Source: Candidatus Solibacter sp. (GTDB taxonomy: Bacteria; Acidobacteriota; Terriglobia; Bryobacterales; Bryobacteraceae). Taken from it: 17,220 nt of DNA. Location: the NCBI GenBank assembly GCA_017883345.1, contig JADGNT010000011.1:1-17220 (forward strand), written 5' to 3'. The translations under genes were made by a program, and so were the position numbers. Position 1 is the first letter of the stretch, and each line of letters starts with the position of its first letter. Positions 1 to 7,266 of this stretch are shown piece by piece. The notes beneath the pieces were generated by a model. The model saw nothing but the letters and a program-made list of their open reading frames with translations. It was not told the DNA's origin and did not search any database.

Positions 1-243
1 GACCTCGACGCCCGCGCGCTGGAACACCACCACTCCGCCGGCGGCCGATTGCGGCGTGACGCCGCGCGCCGCCAGGGCTGCCAGATATTGCGTGTGTTCA
101 GCCTCACCGAACACGCTGATGCGCGCCACCACGCGGCACACGTGGCCGCGGGCGGCCAGGGCTTCGATCAGCAAGCGGTTGGACTTGTCGCCGCCGCCGT
201 GGGCCGGGTAGTAGAGCGAGTTCTGGGCCAGCAGGATGCGCAT
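1..243 (-). CDS. Glycosyltransferase, GT4-like, N-terminal part (runs off the left edge)
   Basis: The first 81 residues are visible; the rest lies outside the window. The start MRILLAQNSLYYPAHGGGDK is the usual first beta strand and glycine-rich loop of GT-B glycosyltransferases, followed by SNRLLIEALAARGHVCRVV, the first helix and second strand. This half of the fold usually binds the acceptor. It is clearly paralogous to the complete glycosyltransferase at 565-1767 (both start MRILL, with GG and SN at matching places), so this is a tandem pair. The ATG is at 241-243; no Shine-Dalgarno sequence is visible. It lies downstream of the FkbH-carrier gene and the second glycosyltransferase on the same strand, suggesting a shared biosynthetic cluster, although a 321-bp repeat-filled gap separates the two transferases. 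Donor and acceptor sugars cannot be told from this part. Confidence 0.8.
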   Translation of the reverse strand, partial: MRILLAQNSLYYPAHGGGDKSNRLLIEALAARGHVCRVVARISVFGEAEHTQYLAALAARGVTPQSAAGGVVVFQRAGVEV

Positions 244-261
244 TTATTTCACCGTTTGGCC

Positions 262-474
262 AAGCCCGGAGGGCGAAAGACGATAGCCCACGGCGCCAGC
301 CGTGGGAACAGGTCGTGTCGTCGGCGTAGCCCCGGAACGGGGCGTAAGCCTATGCCACCCAGCTTCGCGTCTGATTCGGAGACAATGCTTACGCCCCATC
401 CGGGGCTCTCTATTTTCGCGCCACGATTCCGCACGGCTGACGCCGTGGGCTATTATCTTTCGCCCTTCGGGCTC
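262..474. repeat. Nested inverted repeat (composite palindromic element) between two glycosyltransferase genes
   Basis: The outer arms, 262-306 and 431-474, are imperfect inverted copies of about 44 bp. Each arm contains a hairpin of its own: 287-294 pairs with 299-306 around GCCA, and 432-437 pairs with 442-447 around TGAC. Inside them is a second inverted pair, 328-350 against 387-407 (AGCCCCGGAACGGGGCGTAAGC on the left, with the right arm reading AGCCCCGGATGGGGCGTAAGC on the other strand). The layout resembles REP/BIME-type composites. No open frame is convincing here, and no transposase is in the window. The remaining 475-564, up to the end of the next gene, holds nothing I can identify. 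Confidence 0.8.
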
Positions 475-564
475 GGTGCGGAGTCTGAGCTGCGCTCGGA
501 TTGGCAGCCGGGGTACCCTCTGGGTCCACCTGTCCCACATCAATGACACCGGCAGCATCCGCAT

Positions 565-1767
565 CTAACCCACCCCCTTGCGTTTGCGCAGGCGCTCCAG
601 GAGCAGGGCGCGCTTCTCGGGCGAGAGCGATTCGATGGTGGCATGGCCGGGCCGCTCGTCGGGCCGGGCATGCAGCGATTGCAGATAGCGCTCCATGTCC
701 GCCGCATCCAGCGTGCCGGCAAAGCGCTGCGCCGCCGAGCGCGAGGCCTGCGATTCGCGCTGGTATGCCGCGCGGTCGGTGAGCAGCTCGCGCAGGGCCG
801 CCACCCACGGCGCGGAATCGTTCTGGCGCACCACGGGCCGCGGCATGGCGTGCTCATCGAACACCGCTTCGTAGCGCTCGATGGTGTTCACCGGGATGAC
901 GTACCCGGTGCCGTGCTTGGCCTCCACCAAGCCGCCGGAATCGCTGGCCACCACGGGGATGGCGCGCAGCATGCTCTCCATGACGATCAGCCCGAAGCCC
1001 TCGTACCACAGCGACGGCATGAGCAGCACGCGGGTGCGCGCCAGCACTTCATCGATATGGCGCGCGTTGGGCAGGAAGCGCACATTGGGCAGGCGCTGGA
1101 GCGCGCGGCGGTCGTCGCCGGTGGTGCCCCAACCCGGCACCACGCCGAATTCGATTTCGGGGAGGCGCGCGGCGGTTTCGAGAAAGATGGGCAGTCCCTT
1201 GACGGCGCAGGGATTGATCATGGCGACCAGCCCACTGGCGAAGTTGCCGTAATCGGCGAACGGCCCGGCGCCGTAGATGGGCGGATGAATCACCACCGCC
1301 TGGCGGCCCAGCGAGCGCGCGATGTAGTCCGCCATATGATGCCCGATGGCCACCACTCCGGCGGCCTCGGCGACGAGCGCCGCGGCTTCGCGGTCGGGAT
1401 TCCAACTGGCTGGGCCGAAGGGGAAGAACTGCGGCGTGTGGGCCAGGTATACCACGCGCCCGTGGGCCGAATGCCGGGCCTCGCGCAGGAGTCCGTGTCC
1501 CAGGTCTTCGCTCGATACCAGCACCCAATCGGGCTGGAACTCGCGAATCTGCTGGCGCAGCACGTGTATGCGGCGCGAGGGATCTTCCACGGCGAAGACG
1601 GCGATGGAAGCGTGAAAACGCAACTCGGCGCCTTCGCCAGAGGCCCCGCAGACAATGCGGCAGGCGTGGCCCGCGCCGGCCATCTGGTCCATCCAGATGA
1701 GGTTGCTGCGCGTGGCGCCGCCGCGCGGCGGCACGTAACTGGCATTGGCGGTTAACAGAATCCGCAT
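565..1767 (-). CDS. GT4-family glycosyltransferase with an NRPS-linker-like C-terminal tail
   Basis: A 400-residue GT-B retaining glycosyltransferase, predicted cytosolic, with no signal peptide or membrane segment. Residues 1-20 give the N-terminal Rossmann strand and GG loop. INPCAVKG (184-191) carries the donor-phosphate-contacting lysine typical of the family. EGFGLIVME (256-264) is the E-x7-E motif that contacts the nucleotide sugar, followed by PVVASDSGGLVEA. The start ATG is at 1765-1767, 3 bases after the upstream FkbH-carrier stop, so the two are very probably cotranscribed and coupled. After the catalytic domain comes a short tail, LSPEKRALLLERLRKRK (381-397), which resembles the segment seen before condensation domains or at the ends of NRPS/PKS proteins rather than a normal GT end. 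I infer that it modifies an NRPS/PKS-derived product, perhaps on the carrier. The sugar donor is unknown. Confidence 0.88.
   Translation of the reverse strand: MRILLTANASYVPPRGGATRSNLIWMDQMAGAGHACRIVCGASGEGAELRFHASIAVFAVEDPSRRIHVLRQQIREFQPDWVLVSSEDLGHGLLREARHSAHGRVVYLAHTPQFFPFGPASWNPDREAAALVAEAAGVVAIGHHMADYIARSLGRQAVVIHPPIYGAGPFADYGNFASGLVAMINPCAVKGLPIFLETAARLPEIEFGVVPGWGTTGDDRRALQRLPNVRFLPNARHIDEVLARTRVLLMPSLWYEGFGLIVMESMLRAIPVVASDSGGLVEAKHGTGYVIPVNTIERYEAVFDEHAMPRPVVRQNDSAPWVAALRELLTDRAAYQRESQASRSAAQRFAGTLDAADMERYLQSLHARPDERPGHATIESLSPEKRALLLERLRKRKGVG
568..633 (-). other. C-terminal NRPS/PKS-like linker of the glycosyltransferase
   Basis: Residues 379-400 of the glycosyltransferase. The LSPEKRALLLERL pattern is familiar from inter-domain linkers and protein ends in NRPS/PKS assembly lines. 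Here it follows a complete GT4 domain. It may be a docking helix or the relic of an ancestral fusion. The resemblance is by eye only. Confidence 0.45.
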
Positions 1768-1770
1768 GCG

Positions 1771-3801
1771 TTAAGTGGCATCCTGCTCTTCGGCCAGGAG
1801 GGCACGCACCTCGGCGTCGCTGAGGCCCTCGAGTTCCTCGATCAACTCTTGATAGTCCCCGCCCGCCTGTTCGATTTCCTTGAGCTCGATCGCCTTGGCC
1901 AGTTCCGCCACCATGAACTCACCAGAGTAGACCACCTCCAGCGAGAGGTCCACTGCGTAGATCTGGCGCACGCGGGAGAGCAGTTGCACGGCGAGCAGCG
2001 AGTGCCCGCCCAGTTCGAAGAAATTCTCGTGAATGCCGACGGCTTCCACGTTGAGCAGTTCGGCCCAGAGGGCCACCAGATCGCGCTCCAGCGCCGTGCG
2101 CGGGGCGTCGATATCGCAGAGCGAGGTACGACGGCGGGAAGTGGCGCGCAACCGGGCGAAGATTTGTTCCGGCGTGCGGAGGTCGCCAGCGATGCGCGCG
2201 TAGGCGACTCTGGCGGGCGGGGGCGCGGGCGGGGTCGGCTCGGGGCCGGGAAGTCCAGAGGTTGGCATAGCAGGAGCGCGGTATTGCACGGCAGCGGCGT
2301 CGGCGGCATTGAATCGGAAGATTCCTTCGATGGCTACTGCGCCTAACGATTCCAGGAAGAGCAGCGCGGGGCGATTGCGCTGCGCGGCCACGAACGGAAT
2401 CTCCACGGTTTGAAGCCTATGCTCCAAGGCAATCTCGCCGAGGCGCGCCACCATGCGATGCTCCACGCCGCGGCCCAACGCGCGGCAACTGAGCAGGAAC
2501 GTGTCCACGACCAGCGCCGAAGCCGCCACGCGAAAGAGCATCGCGCCGGTGAGGCCATAGCTGCCGAAGCGGTCGGTGACGTGGACCGTGAGGCACTCCT
2601 CGCTCAGGCGCTGAATTTCCGCCGCGGTGCGCCGGATGCAGGTGGCATTCATCTGGTTGGTGCGCGCGGTGAGTTGCGCCACGCGGTCCACCTGGGCGGG
2701 CTCCAAGGGCGCGATCTTGACTTCGAGTTGGAGCGACGCCAGGAAATCCTCCAGGCTGGCAGAACTGCGCGCGGCGCGCCCGCGCTCCGCCCGCTGGGCA
2801 TACATTTCGCCGCGGCGGCGGTCTTCCTCGGTGAGGCGCGCGCGGTCGAAGGCCCAGACGTGCGCGAGGAAGGCGGGGATCTCCGCGGCGCGCGCGGGCA
2901 AGAGCAGCGCCAGCACTTGCGGAGCGCCTGCCTGCACCTCCTGCACCTCCTTGGGATTGTCGTCCACCAGGATGAAGGTATCGAGGCCGATTTCCAGCTC
3001 TTCGGCGAGCGACACCAGGTTGCCGGCCTTGGAATCCCAGTTGATGCGCCGCGCCACAAAATCGGCCGGGGCAAGCGGCATTTCCGGATGCGCGCGGAAG
3101 GTGGCGGCCACATCCTCCGGATTATTCTTGCTGCACAGGGCGAGCAGCAGCCCCGCGCGGCGGCGCTCCGCCATGAACTCCTGAAGTCCGCGGCGCGGCG
3201 GATCGAGCACCACGCCCTCGGGACCATCCTCGCCGCAGATGCCGGCCCACAGGGTGTCGTCGCAATCGAGCGCGATGGCTTTGAAGGGAGGTGCGGCGAT
3301 GGCGTGGATCTTGCGCGCCAGCGCCGTGGCCAGGGCGACGAAATAGAGCGGCGTATAGGGTACGCGTCCCAGTTCGTTGCCGTCGGGATCGTGCACTTCG
3401 GCCACCGGGTAGAGTTCGGCGATCTCGGCGGCGGTGAGCAGGTAGACGGAGGGGAGGCCGGCCACGCCGCGGCGGACCGCGTCGTCCAACACGTCGTCCA
3501 ACTGGACGGCGCCGGGACACAGCACGACGATCAGCGGGACCGACATGCGCACGGCGGCGGAGCGCACGGCATCGACGAATTCGGCGGCTTGTCCGGCGGG
3601 CCAATCGTCGAAGCGGACCAGCACCACGTTGACGCCGCTGGTATTGCGGGCGAGCAGTCCCGCGGGGTCGAGCAGTTCCTGAAAGACCTGGTTATATGCG
3701 GCGAAGCGGAGCTCGGCGGGGAGTCCCAATTCGCGCATCCAGAAGGCCAAGCCGGGCTGGATGGCTTCGGCGGTAAAAGTAGCGCTGATCGCGATGAGCA
3801 A
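1771..3801 (-). CDS. FkbH-type HAD-IIIC protein fused to a C-terminal peptidyl/acyl carrier domain
   Basis: 676 residues. FkbH proteins take 1,3-bisphosphoglycerate, remove a phosphate and load a glyceryl unit onto a carrier protein, which feeds glycerate-derived or methoxymalonyl units to PKS/NRPS lines. Residues 1-165 are the FkbH N-terminal region. The HAD core is at about 172-300, with ALDCDDTLW (D179, D181, T183), SKNNPED (S224, K225) and FILVDDNPKE (D280, D281). Residues 345-490 match the acyltransferase-like C-terminal half (YGLTGAM, then DTFLLSCRALGRG). A proline-rich linker (508-530) leads to a carrier domain at about 565-640, with the phosphopantetheine serine S601 in FFELGGHSLL. 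The tail ELEGLSDAEVRALLAEE (656-672) is docking-like. The start is TTG: an in-frame TAA lies only two codons upstream, and the family's N-terminal strand begins right here. The next gene is 3 bases away. Carrier fusion implies loading in cis. Confidence 0.92.
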   Translation of the reverse strand: MLIAISATFTAEAIQPGLAFWMRELGLPAELRFAAYNQVFQELLDPAGLLARNTSGVNVVLVRFDDWPAGQAAEFVDAVRSAAVRMSVPLIVVLCPGAVQLDDVLDDAVRRGVAGLPSVYLLTAAEIAELYPVAEVHDPDGNELGRVPYTPLYFVALATALARKIHAIAAPPFKAIALDCDDTLWAGICGEDGPEGVVLDPPRRGLQEFMAERRRAGLLLALCSKNNPEDVAATFRAHPEMPLAPADFVARRINWDSKAGNLVSLAEELEIGLDTFILVDDNPKEVQEVQAGAPQVLALLLPARAAEIPAFLAHVWAFDRARLTEEDRRRGEMYAQRAERGRAARSSASLEDFLASLQLEVKIAPLEPAQVDRVAQLTARTNQMNATCIRRTAAEIQRLSEECLTVHVTDRFGSYGLTGAMLFRVAASALVVDTFLLSCRALGRGVEHRMVARLGEIALEHRLQTVEIPFVAAQRNRPALLFLESLGAVAIEGIFRFNAADAAAVQYRAPAMPTSGLPGPEPTPPAPPPARVAYARIAGDLRTPEQIFARLRATSRRRTSLCDIDAPRTALERDLVALWAELLNVEAVGIHENFFELGGHSLLAVQLLSRVRQIYAVDLSLEVVYSGEFMVAELAKAIELKEIEQAGGDYQELIEELEGLSDAEVRALLAEEQDAT

Positions 3802-3806
3802 ATTCC

Positions 3807-3812
3807 ATTATA
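3807..3812 (-). promoter_or_regulatory. Candidate -10 box (TATAAT) just before the FkbH-carrier start
   Basis: On the minus strand a perfect TATAAT ends 5 bases before the TTG start. No good -35 and no Shine-Dalgarno sequence is visible, so transcription would begin at or next to the start codon, giving a leaderless mRNA. The rest of the divergent gap up to 4010 is less GC-rich than its surroundings. It must also hold the promoter of the barrel gene, but I could not pick one out. Confidence 0.4.
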
Positions 3813-4010
3813 TTAATTGCTCCATGGCATCGAAGCGAAGATTGCGAATCCTTACAGGAAGTCCGGCAGGGATCCTCCCGCAACGATCCGACCCAACGTG
3901 CCGGGATGCTGCGGATCTTTATGGTTTCCTCATGGCTTCAATACGACTTCTTTAGGGCTCAGTCGATACGTTTAGAGATGGATGGGTGGAACCAGCTTTG
4001 AAGGAGCATC

Positions 4011-5162
4011 ATGCGGCGAACGTATTGCACGACTGTGGTCCTTGGGTTTCTTTGGGGAGGTGCGGCCGCCGTTCCGGCGCAGACGCCCGATAATGCCCCG
4101 GCTGGACAAACACCGGCTGCCGCGCCCGCACCGGCGCCGCCGCCCCCTTCGCCCCTCAGGCAATGGGGTACGGAGTTCAGCTTCATGTTCGACGGGTACG
4201 TAGACAAGAGCTTCAACGACCCTCCTTCGGGCTTCAACGGGCTGCGCGGTTTCGATGTGCGCTCCAATATGCCGCACGTCAACATGGGAATGATCGCGAT
4301 CGACCATTCGCCGGCTCCCATCGGCTTTCGTCTCGACGTGGGCTTCGGTGAGGGCTTCGACGTCATGCACGCCGGCAACCGCGATCCGAAGGCCTGGAAG
4401 TACTTCAAGCAGGCTTATGTCAGCGTGAAGCCGAAATCTTTGCACGGCGTCGAACTCGATGCCGGAGAGTTTGTGAGCTCCGCCGGTGCGGAAGTCATCG
4501 AAACCAACCAGAACTTCAACTATTCGCGTTCGCTGCTCTTCGCCTGGGCGGTCCCCTACTTCCACACCGGGTTCCGGCTGCAATACCCGCTCGGCTCCCA
4601 CTTCACTGGTAGCTTCCAGGTGGTCAACGGCTGGAACAACGTGGAACCCATCAACCGTGGAAAGACATTTGGTTTCACCGGCGCGTACGCCTGGAAAAAG
4701 GCGACCTGGAACCATAACTACTACGTCGGTCCCGAGCACGCCGGCACTACCAAGGGATGGCGTAATCTCTACGACACCAACCTCGTGGTCCAGCAGACCG
4801 ACAATCTCAGTTGGTACCTTAACTTCGATTACGGGCGGGACAAGAACATCGCTTCCGGCGCCAGTCAATGGGCAGGCTTGGCCGGCGCAGCCCGCTACGC
4901 GATCGGCAAGAAATATGCAGTCGCCGCGCGCCTCGAGTTTCTTGACGATATGGATGGGTTTCCAACCGGCACCGCGCAGCTTGTGAAGGAAATCACACTG
5001 ACCGGCGAATACAAGCTGACGGACTGGTTAGTGACGCGCGCCGAGTTTCGCACGGAGTGGTCGAATCAGCCCTTCTTTGAAAAAAAGAATCAGTTGAATG
5101 GCGCGACCACGCAGCCGACGGTCCTGCTGGGATTGATCGCGTACATAGCGCCAAAGAAGTGA
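4011..5162 (+). CDS. Outer-membrane beta-barrel protein, putative porin-2 (BBP2/OmpL-like) type
   Basis: 383 residues. A Sec signal peptide (about 1-24, ending AVPAQ) is followed by a Pro/Ala-rich stretch (about 25-48) and then a domain dense in alternating aromatic/polar beta strands: FSFMFDGYVDKSFN, GFRLDVGFGEGFDV, FTGSFQVVNGWNNV, NLSWYLNFDYGRDK. It closes with a final strand near the C-terminus (TVLLGLIAYIAPKK). WNN within the NGWNN motif and the FDV/GFGEGFDVMH region are typical of the BBP2 family. It is expected to sit in the outer membrane as a porin or channel; the substrate is unknown. The start is fixed by a strong AAGGAG at 4001-4006, four bases before ATG. It has no close partner: it diverges from the FkbH gene, and 136 bp separate it from the oxidoreductase. 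The proline-rich periplasmic or hinge segment after the signal is a little unusual. Confidence 0.82.
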   Translation: MRRTYCTTVVLGFLWGGAAAVPAQTPDNAPAGQTPAAAPAPAPPPPSPLRQWGTEFSFMFDGYVDKSFNDPPSGFNGLRGFDVRSNMPHVNMGMIAIDHSPAPIGFRLDVGFGEGFDVMHAGNRDPKAWKYFKQAYVSVKPKSLHGVELDAGEFVSSAGAEVIETNQNFNYSRSLLFAWAVPYFHTGFRLQYPLGSHFTGSFQVVNGWNNVEPINRGKTFGFTGAYAWKKATWNHNYYVGPEHAGTTKGWRNLYDTNLVVQQTDNLSWYLNFDYGRDKNIASGASQWAGLAGAARYAIGKKYAVAARLEFLDDMDGFPTGTAQLVKEITLTGEYKLTDWLVTRAEFRTEWSNQPFFEKKNQLNGATTQPTVLLGLIAYIAPKK

Positions 5163-5216
5163 GCTACTGGCCACGGCGGGCGGCTTCGTGGCGGCGCTTC
5201 ACCTCTACTGCCTGGT

Positions 5217-5244
5217 GAACTCTTATTTGGGAACTCTTATTTGA
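5217..5244 (+). repeat. 14-bp tandem direct repeat upstream of the oxidoreductase gene
   Basis: GAACTCTTATTTGG (5217-5230) is followed at once by GAACTCTTATTTGA (5231-5244), with 13 of 14 bases identical. The second copy overlaps the likely -35 box at 5241-5246, so it could be a regulator-binding site. A simple tandem slippage is also possible. Confidence 0.75.
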
Positions 5245-5272
5245 TATATTTCAGGCCTTAAACCTATATAAT
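5241..5272 (+). promoter_or_regulatory. Sigma-70-like promoter of the Gfo/Idh/MocA gene
   Basis: TTGATA (5241-5246) is followed 18 bases later by TATATA (5265-5270), running into TATAAT at 5267-5272. Transcription would start near 5279, leaving a short leader of about 20 bases that contains the GGAAGGAG ribosome-binding site at 5284-5291. The stretch is distinctly AT-rich against its surroundings. Confidence 0.6.
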
Positions 5273-5298
5273 GATTGCGAACCGGAAGGAGAGCGTCT

Positions 5299-6603
5299 AT
5301 GGCGACGAATGGAAAGGGCCTGTCGAGACGGGAGGCGCTGAGGACAGCGCTCGGGACCGGGGCACTGGCGGCGGCGCCGCTGATTGTGCCCGCGGCGGCA
5401 CTGGGGCGGGACGGGGCCGTAGCGCCCAGCGACCGCGTCACGGTGGGTGGGCTGGGCATCGGCAGCCGCGGCACCAGCGATCTGCGCAGCTTCCTGAGTC
5501 AGGCGGACGTGCAGTTCGTGGCGGTCTGCGACGTGCGCAATGAACGCCGTGAAGCCATCAAGACCATGGTGGACCAGAAATACGGCAACCACGATTGCGC
5601 GATGTACGCCGACCAGCAGGAGTTGTGGGCGCGCAAGGATATCGACGCCCTGTTGATCGCCACGGGCGACCGCTGGCATACGCTGCTCTCGGTGATGTCG
5701 GCGAAGGCGGGCAAGGACGTTTACTGCGAGAAGCCGTGCTCCATGACCATCGCCGACAGCCGCGCGCTGGCGGACACGTTCCTGGGGCTGGGCCGGATTT
5801 ACCAGGCTGGGACGCAGCGGCGCAACGGGCCGAATTTCATCAAGGCCTTCGACCTGGCGCGCGGCGGCAAACTCGGCAAGCTGAAGACGGTCCACGCGGA
5901 GATGGGTCCGGGCGACCGCTGGGCGCCGGCCACGATTCACGACTGGCTGCCCGGCGAGCCCGAGCCATCCAAGCAGGTGTGCGATTGGGACCGCTGGCTG
6001 GGGCCGGCCCCGTGGCGGCCGTACCACTCGCAATATGTCGCGGGGCGCTGGCGGGGGTACTTCGATTTCCACGGCGGCGGCATCCTGGAGTGGGGCTCGC
6101 ACACGGTCGACCTGTGCCAGTGGGCGGCCGATACCGACGGCACGACGCCGGTGGAATTCGTACCGGAGGGTATGGGGCGGAACACGCCGTACGCCATCCA
6201 CTGCCGGTACGCCAACGGGATCCAACTGGAGATGCGGGACAGCGGTTTCATGGGCCTGGGCAGTTGCCACATACGGTACGAGGGCGACGCGGGCTGGGTG
6301 GAGACGGCGGACGGCGGGAAGATCGAGGTCTCGGCGAATCTGCGGGGAGAGGATCTATCGGGCGGCGCCGGCGACGCCACCACCAACCACGTGCGCAATT
6401 TCGTGGATTGCGTGAAGTCGCGGCAGCAGCCGCGCGCCAATGCGCTGGCGGCGGCGCAGACACATATCGCCTGCCACGCGGCCTACATCGCATTCCAGTT
6501 GGGCCGCAAGCTGAGTTTTGACCCCGCGACGGACACCTTCGTGCGCGACGAGGAAGCCAACCGCATGCGGTCGCGCGCCATGCGGGAGCCCTGGCACCTG
6601 TAG
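5299..6603 (+). CDS. Tat-exported Gfo/Idh/MocA-family oxidoreductase
   Basis: 434 residues. The family uses NAD(P)(H) to oxidise or reduce sugars and sugar-like compounds; some members use a tightly bound cofactor for redox-based glycoside cleavage. LSRREALR (8-15) with a following Ala-rich hydrophobic stretch (to about 36) is a twin-arginine signal, so the enzyme is probably exported folded with its cofactor. The Rossmann motif is GLGIGSRG (51-58, GxGxxG). EKP is at 144-146 in CEKPCSMTI, the family's signature lysine. GGGILEWGSHTVDL (259-272) contains the likely catalytic H268 and D271. The C-terminus MREPWHL is typical of exported members in Acidobacteria and Planctomycetes. I chose ATG 5299 because AAGGAG lies 7 bases upstream and the signal begins properly; an in-frame TTG at 5275 is less likely. 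The HEAT-repeat gene follows after 18 bases. The substrate is unknown. Confidence 0.88.
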   Translation: MATNGKGLSRREALRTALGTGALAAAPLIVPAAALGRDGAVAPSDRVTVGGLGIGSRGTSDLRSFLSQADVQFVAVCDVRNERREAIKTMVDQKYGNHDCAMYADQQELWARKDIDALLIATGDRWHTLLSVMSAKAGKDVYCEKPCSMTIADSRALADTFLGLGRIYQAGTQRRNGPNFIKAFDLARGGKLGKLKTVHAEMGPGDRWAPATIHDWLPGEPEPSKQVCDWDRWLGPAPWRPYHSQYVAGRWRGYFDFHGGGILEWGSHTVDLCQWAADTDGTTPVEFVPEGMGRNTPYAIHCRYANGIQLEMRDSGFMGLGSCHIRYEGDAGWVETADGGKIEVSANLRGEDLSGGAGDATTNHVRNFVDCVKSRQQPRANALAAAQTHIACHAAYIAFQLGRKLSFDPATDTFVRDEEANRMRSRAMREPWHL

Positions 6604-6621
6604 AACAGAGGAGATCGAAAC

Positions 6622-7146
6622 ATGTCACGAAATCGATTGTTTGGCGTGGCGGCCATGCAGCAGCAGACAGCGCCGGCTGCGGCGCCGGTGCAGGCCTCGC
6701 GGCAGGCGCCCGTGGCCGCCGAAATGATGAAGGACGAAAAATACGGCAGCGCGGCGCAGATCATGGCGCTGCCGGCGGCCAAGCTGGGCGCCCTCTTGCA
6801 GGATCCGGGCGCGAGTGTGTACGCGCGGGCCAAGGCCTGCCAGCGGCTGGCGGTGGTGGGAGACAAGAGCGCGGTGCCGGCGCTGGCCGCGCTGCTAGGC
6901 GAGCCGCAACTCTCGCTCTATGCGCGGACCGCGCTAGAGACCATGCCGGACCGTTCGGTGGACGATGCGTTGCGCGCGGCACTGGGCAAGGTGCAAGGCA
7001 AACTGCTGGCCGGAGTGATCAACTCCATCGGCAAGCGCCGCGACGCGAGCGCGATCGGCGCGCTGGAGAAACTGCGGTACAACGCCGACGCGGAGGTGGC
7101 GGGCTCGGCCAACGCCGCGCTGGCAAGGATACGGCCGCCGCTGTAG
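6622..7146 (+). CDS. HEAT-repeat protein
   Basis: 174 residues. Residues about 60-172 form paired alpha-helical repeats: AKACQRLAVVGDKSAVPALAAL, then a degenerate unit, then VINSIGKRRDASAIGALEKL and AEVAGSANAALARI. This is the HEAT/PBS-lyase-like pattern used for protein-protein contacts. AGAGGAGA at 6605-6612 is a good ribosome-binding site for ATG 6622. The N-terminus MSRNRLFGVAAM followed directly by QQQTAPAAAP looks like the charged start and the mature end of a secretory signal with the hydrophobic core missing, so export is doubtful. It lies 18 bases after the Tat-exported oxidoreductase and is probably cotranscribed with it. Its partner is unknown. Confidence 0.75.
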   Translation: MSRNRLFGVAAMQQQTAPAAAPVQASRQAPVAAEMMKDEKYGSAAQIMALPAAKLGALLQDPGASVYARAKACQRLAVVGDKSAVPALAALLGEPQLSLYARTALETMPDRSVDDALRAALGKVQGKLLAGVINSIGKRRDASAIGALEKLRYNADAEVAGSANAALARIRPPL

Positions 7147-7266
7147 GGGGGCATCGCTCCCGTTCACCGCAGAGCCGCGGACGGCGCCGGGGAAGAATGC
7201 CCCCAAGAATGGGGTCATGGCAGCCTAGAAAGGCTACTCTACGGTACGCTGGTGGTTGCCGGTTTT

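Noticed and set aside
244..564. Small open frames within the repeat between the two glycosyltransferases
   Set aside because: They follow the inverted repeats on both strands and encode no domain; similar frames are common artefacts of palindromic repeats.
643..3816. Long plus-strand open frames (643-1755 and 2410-3816) opposite the glycosyltransferase and FkbH genes
   Set aside because: They are His/Gly/Arg-rich antisense shadows common in high-GC coding DNA, while the minus strand encodes clear domains with motifs.
3802..4010. Small RNA or regulator gene in the divergent gap
   Set aside because: No stable hairpin plus T-tract, no coherent start with a family match; only a TATAAT box and the barrel ribosome-binding site are supported.
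5163..5255. Hydrophobic peptide readable after the barrel gene (GGFVAALHLYCLVNSYLG) as a possible gene fragment
   Set aside because: Too short, no start, and it runs through the 14-bp tandem repeat; no family recognised.
5251..6270. 339-residue minus-strand open frame opposite the Gfo/Idh/MocA gene
   Set aside because: Antisense shadow; the plus strand carries the Tat signal, Rossmann and EKP motifs and a good ribosome-binding site.
7147..7266. Possible terminator before lpxD (CCCC...GGGG around 7200-7216)
   Set aside because: Only 4-5 pairs, a long loop and no T-tract; too weak to call.
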